DNA from: Streptomyces sp. D2-8
GTDB taxonomy: Bacteria; Actinomycetota; Actinomycetes; Streptomycetales; Streptomycetaceae
Direction of reading: 5' to 3'
DNA length: 34,848 bases
NCBI RefSeq assembly: GCF_023184515.1
Contig: NZ_JAAHBP010000006.1
Location: forward strand, 1 to 34,848
Shown: positions 30,557 to 34,848 of the stretch, in pieces
Numbering within the stretch: position 1 is the first letter of the stretch
How the letters are laid out: every line of letters starts with the position of its first letter
Translations under genes and position numbers: made by a program
Notes under the pieces: generated by a model
Seen by the model: the letters and a program-made list of their open reading frames with translations, nothing else
Databases searched by the model: none
Told to the model about the DNA's origin: nothing

Positions 30557-32224
30557 GTGAACTTCACGCGCTGGAGCGCCCGGCTCCCCGGAACGCAGCG
30601 CCGCGCCGCAGCGCGGACCGAGCAGTCGGCCTCCCCGGACCGGCGGGGGGAAGGCTCCGTACCCGCCGCCCGTGCCGAACAACTGACCGACGAGACACCG
30701 TCCGTACCCGCCGTCGACGAGCTGCGGGTGCGTGAGGTCCTCGACCGCGTCCCGTCCCTCGTCGCCCTGGTCCACGGCCCCGACCACCGCATCGCCTACG
30801 TCAACGACGCCTACACGACCGCCTTCGGCGTACGCCCGCTGGGCGAACGCGCCCGCGAGGCCCTCCCCGAGCTGGACGCCCTCGGTCTGTTCCCCCTCCT
30901 GGACCAGGTCCAGCGCAGCGGCAAACCGCGCACGGTCAAGTCCCGCAAGGCCCCCGACGGCCGCTCCTACACCTTCACCTGCACCCCGGTCGCCCAGGGC
31001 GACGGCAAGGGCGGCGGCGAAGGCCGCGGCGTCCTCGTCTTCGCCACGGACGTCACCGACCACGCCGAAGCCGCCGAACGCCTGCGCGCCAGCGAACGCC
31101 GCCAGCGCGAAACGGCGGTCACCCTCCAGCGCTCACTGCTCCCCCAGGAGCTCGAAGAACCCGACGACCTGCGCATCGCCGCCACCTACCACCCCGGCGG
31201 CACCGAGGCAGCGGTCGGCGGCGACTGGTACGACGTGATCACCCTGGGCGGCGGCCGCACCGCCCTGGTCATCGGCGACGTCATGGGGCGGGGCGTCCGC
31301 GCGGCGGCGGTCATGGGCCAGCTCCGCACGGCGGTCCGCGCGTACGCCCGCCTCGACCTGCCCCCGCACGAGGTCCTCCAGCTCCTCGACGGCCTGGCAG
31401 CCGAGATCGACGCCAACCAGATCGCCACCTGCGCGTACGCCATCCACGACCCGAACGAGGGCAAGCTGATCTACTCCTCGGCGGGCCACCTCCCGATCCT
31501 CGTCCGCGACGAGAACGGCACGGTCCTGCGCGCCGAGGAACCCACCGGCCCCCCGCTCGGCACCGGCGGCTGGATGCACACCTCGGGCTCGATCCCCCTC
31601 GCCCCCGGCTCCACCGCCGTCCTCTACACGGACGGCCTGGTCGAGCGCCGCGACGCCGACCTGGACGAGGGCATCGCCGCCCTGGAACGCGCCCTGGCCG
31701 GCGCCACCGGCACACCCCAGGTCGTCTGCGACCGCCTGGTCCGCTCCGCGGGCGTGACCCCCGACCACGACGACGACGTGGCCGTCCTGGTCCTCCAGCA
31801 CCCCGCCCGCAAGGGAGCGGAGAGCGAGCTCTTCCGCAACGCCGCCCTGGAACTCCTGGGCGGCGTGGAAGCGGCCCCACGCGCGCGTGCCTTCGCCTCC
31901 GGCGTCCTGACCAGCTGGCGCTTCCCCGCCGACCTGCACGACCTGGGCGTCCTGGCCACCAGCGAACTGGTGGCCAACTCCCTCCAGCACGGCACCCCGC
32001 CGATGCGTCTGCGTCTGCGCCGCACGGACCGCCGCCTGATCATCGAGGTCACCGACGGCGACGACCATCTGCCCAGACGCCGCCGCGCGGAACCGGGCGA
32101 CGAGTCGGGCCGGGGCATCGCCATCGTCGCCACGATCGCGTCGAACTGGGGCTGCAGACGCACGCCGGGCGGCGGCAAGGCGGTGTGGTGCGAATTCGCC
32201 CTGCCGTGCACTCAGTCGACCTAG
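30557..32224 (+). CDS. PAS - SpoIIE phosphatase - HATPase partner-switch protein
   Basis: This 555-residue protein has a PAS sensor (about 50-165, VREVLDRVPSLVALVHGPDHRIAYVNDAY), a SpoIIE/RsbU phosphatase (about 185-410) and a C-terminal RsbW-like GHKL kinase domain (about 425-550). Phosphatase metal residues are all present: VGGDWYD, VIGDVMGRG, LYTDGLVE, DHDDDVAVLVL. The kinase half keeps the N-box LATSELVANSLQHG and EVTDGDD, with a G2-like SGRGIAIV. It thus carries both antagonist-phosphatase and anti-sigma-kinase functions. The GTG at 30557 has AAGGA three nt upstream. Unlike the phosphatase at 3428-4693, no catalytic substitution is seen. It converges with the MFS gene, 15 bp between stops. 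Confidence 0.93.
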   Translation: MNFTRWSARLPGTQRRAAARTEQSASPDRRGEGSVPAARAEQLTDETPSVPAVDELRVREVLDRVPSLVALVHGPDHRIAYVNDAYTTAFGVRPLGERAREALPELDALGLFPLLDQVQRSGKPRTVKSRKAPDGRSYTFTCTPVAQGDGKGGGEGRGVLVFATDVTDHAEAAERLRASERRQRETAVTLQRSLLPQELEEPDDLRIAATYHPGGTEAAVGGDWYDVITLGGGRTALVIGDVMGRGVRAAAVMGQLRTAVRAYARLDLPPHEVLQLLDGLAAEIDANQIATCAYAIHDPNEGKLIYSSAGHLPILVRDENGTVLRAEEPTGPPLGTGGWMHTSGSIPLAPGSTAVLYTDGLVERRDADLDEGIAALERALAGATGTPQVVCDRLVRSAGVTPDHDDDVAVLVLQHPARKGAESELFRNAALELLGGVEAAPRARAFASGVLTSWRFPADLHDLGVLATSELVANSLQHGTPPMRLRLRRTDRRLIIEVTDGDDHLPRRRRAEPGDESGRGIAIVATIASNWGCRRTPGGGKAVWCEFALPCTQST

Positions 32225-32239
32225 CCGACGGCCAGCGGA

Positions 32240-33517
32240 TCAGACGTCAGCGGAAACGGGCGCCCCACCCCGCGCCACGACCCGGCTCTTCCCGAGCCAC
32301 GGCTGATCCTGCGCATCGGTCAGCTGCCGACCCAACCGCACGGCCAGGACGGTGATCCCCAACGAGAACACCAAGAACGCCACGATGTACGGCGCGTGCA
32401 GCGAGGCCCCCAGCGGACCGCCCACCGCCGGCCCGACGGCCAGCGCGAGCTGCTTGACCAGGGCGAACGCGGAGTTGTACTGCCCGGCCATCCCCTCCGG
32501 CGCGAGATCCGCGACCAGCGGGGCCACGGTCGGCGACAGCATCGCCTCACCCAGCCCGAACAGCGCGTACGTCGAGACGAACGCGGCCGTCGCCATCTCC
32601 TGGCTCCCGTGCCCGAGCCCCGCGTACCCGGCGACGGCCCACGCCACGGCCCAGATCAGCCCGACGGCGGCGATCACCCGCGACCGCCGGCGCCGCTCCA
32701 CGAACCGCAGCACGGCGAACTGCGCGATGACGATCACCAGCGTGTTGGCGGCGAGCGCGGTGCCCAGCGCGGACGTCGAGATCCCGGCGGCCTCGACCCC
32801 GTACGCGCTCAGCCCCGACTCGAACTGCCCGTAGCAGGCGAAGAACAGCACGAAGCCCAGCACGCACAGCTGCACCATGGCCCGATTGCCCAGCAGCTGC
32901 TTCCAGCTGCCCCGGCCCGACGCCCTGGGAGCGTCCTCGATCCGCGGCGCGTGCGGCAGCCGCACGGTCGTCATCACCACGACGAGCAGCAGGAACATCG
33001 CCGCCTCGATCGCGAAGAGCAGCGTGAAGGAGGCGGCGCTCGTCGTGTCGACGAGATGCCCGCCGATCAGACCACCGACCCCGAGCCCGAGGTTCTGCAG
33101 GAAGAACTGCATGGCGAAGGCACGCGACCGCGTCTCCGCCGACGAGCAGTCGACGATCATCGTGGCGAGCGCCGGCTGCATGACGGCCTGCCCGGCTCCG
33201 AGCAGGGAGGCCGACACCAGCACGGCCGCCGCACTGCTCGCGATCCCCAGACTCAGGGCACCTATGGCGGCGGTGATCAGGGCGACGAGCAGCACCGGCA
33301 GCGGGCCCCGCCGGACGATGGCCCGCCCGGCGAACGGCAGCACGACCAGCGCGGCCACAGCGAAGACGGCGAGTACGAGCCCCGCCGTCATGGCCCCCAG
33401 CCCTCGCACCTGCGCCACATAGACGTACAGGTACGGGACCGTGAAGCCGAGCCCGAACGCGCTGAGTGCGTTACCCACGTGAATCCGGCGCATCGCTGCG
33501 CCCATCGCCCTGGTCAC
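32240..33517 (-). CDS. Major facilitator superfamily exporter
   Basis: This 425-residue inner-membrane protein has 12 predicted hydrophobic segments and MFS signatures: the loop GRAIVRRGPLPVLLV between segments 2 and 3, SLLGAGQAVMQPALATMIVD in segment 4-5 and ERRRRSRVIAA in the second half. It is DHA1-like and probably a proton-driven drug exporter. The substrate is unknown. The GTG at 33517 has AGAGAGG five nt upstream. It is divergent from a MarR gene with a repeat-type operator between them, the usual arrangement of an efflux pump under its repressor. Confidence 0.93.
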   Translation of the reverse strand: MTRAMGAAMRRIHVGNALSAFGLGFTVPYLYVYVAQVRGLGAMTAGLVLAVFAVAALVVLPFAGRAIVRRGPLPVLLVALITAAIGALSLGIASSAAAVLVSASLLGAGQAVMQPALATMIVDCSSAETRSRAFAMQFFLQNLGLGVGGLIGGHLVDTTSAASFTLLFAIEAAMFLLLVVVMTTVRLPHAPRIEDAPRASGRGSWKQLLGNRAMVQLCVLGFVLFFACYGQFESGLSAYGVEAAGISTSALGTALAANTLVIVIAQFAVLRFVERRRRSRVIAAVGLIWAVAWAVAGYAGLGHGSQEMATAAFVSTYALFGLGEAMLSPTVAPLVADLAPEGMAGQYNSAFALVKQLALAVGPAVGGPLGASLHAPYIVAFLVFSLGITVLAVRLGRQLTDAQDQPWLGKSRVVARGGAPVSADV

Positions 33518-33548
33518 GTTCACCTCTCTCACAAGTTAGGAGTGAAGA

Positions 33549-33575
33549 CTTCGAAACTAAAGTTCGAAGCTAAAG
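33549..33575. promoter_or_regulatory. Operator candidate between MFS and MarR genes
   Basis: Two direct 13-bp repeats, TTCGAAACTAAAG (33550-33562) and TTCGAAGCTAAAG (33563-33575), lie back to back. They also create the inverted repeat CTTCGAA-N7-TTCGAAG (33549-33569). The site is 32 bp from the MFS start and 53 bp from the MarR start, suitable for control of both. Confidence 0.65.
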
Positions 33576-33591
33576 AGTACATACCCAAGGA

Positions 33592-33621
33592 CTTCAAGGC
33601 AAAGAACGTCCGTGCGATACT
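33592..33621 (+). promoter_or_regulatory. Candidate promoter of a leaderless MarR mRNA
   Basis: CTTCAA (33592-33597) and GATACT (33616-33621) are separated by 18 bp. The -10 ends 6 nt before the MarR ATG at 33628, and no Shine-Dalgarno sequence exists, so transcription probably starts at or next to the ATG. Confidence 0.45.
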
Positions 33622-33627
33622 GCGCAC

Positions 33628-34176
33628 ATGGGCGACACTCCCGGCCCCAGTGAGCCGACCCTCGAAGAGCAGATCGCGGCCTACCAGCGCGAGTTCCAGG
33701 ACCTCGACCCCCAGGTCGAGCAGATCGTCTCGGCCCTGTCCCGCCTTAATCGCCGCATGAACGTCGCCTACGGCCGTCAGACCTCGGCCCTCGGCATCAG
33801 CAACGCGGAGTGGGAGGTCCTCAAGGCCCTCGTCCTCTCCGGAGCTCCCTACCGCCTGGGCCCCAGCGACCTCGCCAAGCGCCTCGGCCTCACCCCGGCC
33901 GCGATGACCCACCGGATCGACCGCATGGTTGCCGAATCTCTGGTGACCCGTGAGCGAGACGAGTCGAACCGCGTACGCGTCATCGTGGAACTGACATCCG
34001 AGGGGCGAGAGAAGTGGCTGGAGGCGATGCGCCTGGCGTCGGTCTTCGAGGAGGACCTGCTCCAGGACCTGACCCCCGACGAGCGCACGGCGCTGGGCGA
34101 AGTGCTCACGCGCCTGCTGCGCCGGGTCGAGCACGCCCAGCCGGACGCCGGCGGACGCCTCACCGACCTGGACTGA
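33628..34176 (+). CDS. MarR-family regulator of the divergent exporter
   Basis: This 182-residue MarR protein has an acidic N-terminus, a dimer helix (DPQVEQIVSALSRLNRRMNVAYGRQ), a helix-turn-helix and wing (NAEWEVLKALVLSGAPYRLGPSDLAKRLGLTPAAMTHRIDRMVAESLVTRERDESNRVRVIVELT) and a C-terminal dimer helix. Its context (divergent MFS exporter with shared operator) suggests a repressor released by the exported compound. The ATG at 33628 lacks a ribosome site, fitting leaderless translation. The rRNA promoter region begins 20 bp after its stop codon. Confidence 0.93.
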   Translation: MGDTPGPSEPTLEEQIAAYQREFQDLDPQVEQIVSALSRLNRRMNVAYGRQTSALGISNAEWEVLKALVLSGAPYRLGPSDLAKRLGLTPAAMTHRIDRMVAESLVTRERDESNRVRVIVELTSEGREKWLEAMRLASVFEEDLLQDLTPDERTALGEVLTRLLRRVEHAQPDAGGRLTDLD

Positions 34177-34209
34177 CGCCGGGGCCGAAAAGATCTTGAC
34201 AGGGGCCGC

Positions 34210-34238
34210 TTGACAGCCCCCTGGTGGATCCGTAGTGT
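34210..34238 (+). promoter_or_regulatory. rRNA operon promoter candidate (distal)
   Basis: TTGACA (34210-34215) and TAGTGT (34233-34238) are spaced by 17 bp, a near-consensus vegetative promoter. Another TTGACA lies at 34196-34201 without a matching -10. Streptomyces rRNA operons typically have several tandem promoters. Confidence 0.75.
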
Positions 34239-34352
34239 TCTTCGGGTTGCCGCGGAGCCGTAAGGGTTCTGCGACAGCACTTCCGCCGCACCAGCGGCAC
34301 CCAAACCACCAGCTCGACCTCCCAACGGGATTGATTTCGGCGTGCCCGAATT

Positions 34353-34364
34353 CAATTCGAATTG
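34353..34364. repeat. 12-bp AT-rich palindrome in the rRNA upstream region
   Basis: CAATTCGAATTG is a perfect palindrome within an AT-rich patch (34345-34370), about 30-40 bp upstream of the next -35 candidate. It could act as an UP-element-like or protein-binding site. Confidence 0.4.
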
Positions 34365-34396
34365 GGACTCGACGATCCGATCGACACAGCTTCGAT

Positions 34397-34426
34397 TTGA
34401 GAATCGCCGAGAGGGCGCGCTAAGGT
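34397..34426 (+). promoter_or_regulatory. rRNA operon promoter candidate (middle)
   Basis: TTGAGA (34397-34402) and TAAGGT (34421-34426) are spaced by 18 bp. A purine-rich start region follows. Confidence 0.5.
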
Positions 34427-34493
34427 TAGGAACGTCGGAACGGCCCAACAGCCGCGAAGACAAACCCCGCTGACCGGGGATCAGGCCCGAAAG

Positions 34494-34590
34494 GATCTGA
34501 TAGAGTCGGAACCGCCGGAAAGGAAAACGCGGAAGCGGAACCTGGAAAGCATCGAGGAAATCGGATCGGAAAGATCTGATAGAGTCGGAA
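34494..34590 (+). repeat. Two identical 18-bp -10-like boxes in the rRNA leader
   Basis: GATCTGATAGAGTCGGAA occurs at 34494-34511 and again at 34573-34590, 79 bp apart. Each contains TAGAGT, a plausible -10 for the proximal rRNA promoters, without a consensus -35. The duplication suggests two further tandem promoters. Confidence 0.6.
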
Positions 34591-34649
34591 ACGCAAGACC
34601 GAAGGGAAGCGCCCGGAGGAAAGCCCGAGAGGGTGAGTACAAAGGAAGC

Positions 34650-34832
34650 GACCGTTCCTTGAGAACTCAACAGCGTGCCAAAAGTCAACGCCAGATATGT
34701 TGATACCCCGTCTCCAGCATTTGCTGGGGCGAGGTTCCTTTGAAAAAACACAGCGAGGACGCTGTGAACGGTCGGGCCTATTCCGCCTGACTGTTCCGCT
34801 CTCGTGGTGTTGCACCGGATTACCGGTACACA
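34650..34832 (+). ncRNA. 16S rRNA 5' leader (processing and antitermination region)
   Basis: The conserved Streptomyces rRNA leader TTGAGAACTCAACAGCGTGCC begins at 34659. GACCGTTC (34650-34657) pairs with GAACGGTC (34766-34773), enclosing hairpins CCAGC/GCTGG (34714-34727) and CACAGC/GCTGTG (34749-34766). These are probably nut-like antitermination signals; processing stems for RNase III would also involve sequence beyond the window. Confidence 0.6.
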
Positions 34833-34848
34833 TTCACGGAGAGTTTGA
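34833..34848 (+). rRNA. 16S rRNA, first 16 nt
   Basis: TTCACGGAGAGTTTGA is the mature 5' end of an actinobacterial 16S rRNA, placed by aligning GAGTTTGA with the universal start. The window ends here, so the rest of the rRNA operon lies outside. Confidence 0.9.

Noticed and set aside
34196..34201. Additional TTGACA in the rRNA promoter region
   Set aside because: No -10 hexamer lies at 16-19 bp. The overlapping promoter using TTGACA at 34210 is better.

Overview
The window is high-GC actinobacterial DNA, almost certainly from a Streptomyces chromosome. The evidence is extreme GC at third codon positions, many GTG starts, a TetR-family protein recognisable as AtrA, an AfsR-like regulator, an actinobacterial c-di-AMP riboswitch ahead of a cell-wall hydrolase, and the 5' edge of an rRNA operon. 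From memory, the right two thirds (M23 peptidase, aldo/keto reductase, PrsW, TrmB, FAD oxidoreductase, NsdA-like protein, asparagine-synthase-like protein, AfsR-like protein, ECF sigma, AtrA, NDH-2, PP2C, MFS, MarR, rrn) follow the order of the SCO4108-SCO4122 region of S. coelicolor. That comparison is recall, not a search.

Layout. Positions 1-297 are the Arg/Gly/Asp-rich tail of a probable DEAD-box RNA helicase, followed by tRNA-Lys(TTT). Positions 683-8250 hold an accessory stress-signalling block: a small GvpU-like gene, a SigB-type sigma factor, a MarR regulator, a SpoIIE-type phosphatase with a substituted metal ligand, an overlapping rsbR-rsbS-rsbT stressosome operon ending in a kinase-like/phosphatase fusion, and a second MarR gene. 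Positions 8370-10904 are a riboflavin-precursor module: GTP cyclohydrolase II, a MarR regulator, and a RibD-type protein whose two domains are in reversed order. Three copies of one palindromic operator lie in front of these three genes. Initiator tRNA-fMet follows.

Positions 11338-18910 hold the riboswitch-controlled M23 peptidase and housekeeping genes, then an NsdA-like developmental regulator carrying a single TTA (bldA-type) codon. Positions 19773-28628 hold a cluster of regulators and unusual proteins: a lasso-cyclase/asparagine-synthase homologue with both nucleotide-binding signatures altered, an AfsR-like regulator, an ECF sigma factor fused through a zinc finger and membrane segment to an extracytoplasmic NPCBM domain, and AtrA. 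Positions 29005-34176 hold NDH-2, a PAS-PP2C-HATPase partner-switch protein, an MFS exporter and its divergent MarR regulator. The window ends in the multi-promoter leader of a 16S rRNA gene.

Two near-identical 143-bp palindromic intergenic elements lie about 6 kb apart (15957 and 21911). The best candidates for under-described biology are the membrane-tethered ECF-NPCBM sigma factor, the degenerate cyclase between developmental regulators, the MarR-controlled riboflavin-precursor module, and the stressosome block with its repeated TTGTC-N4-GRCAA sites.
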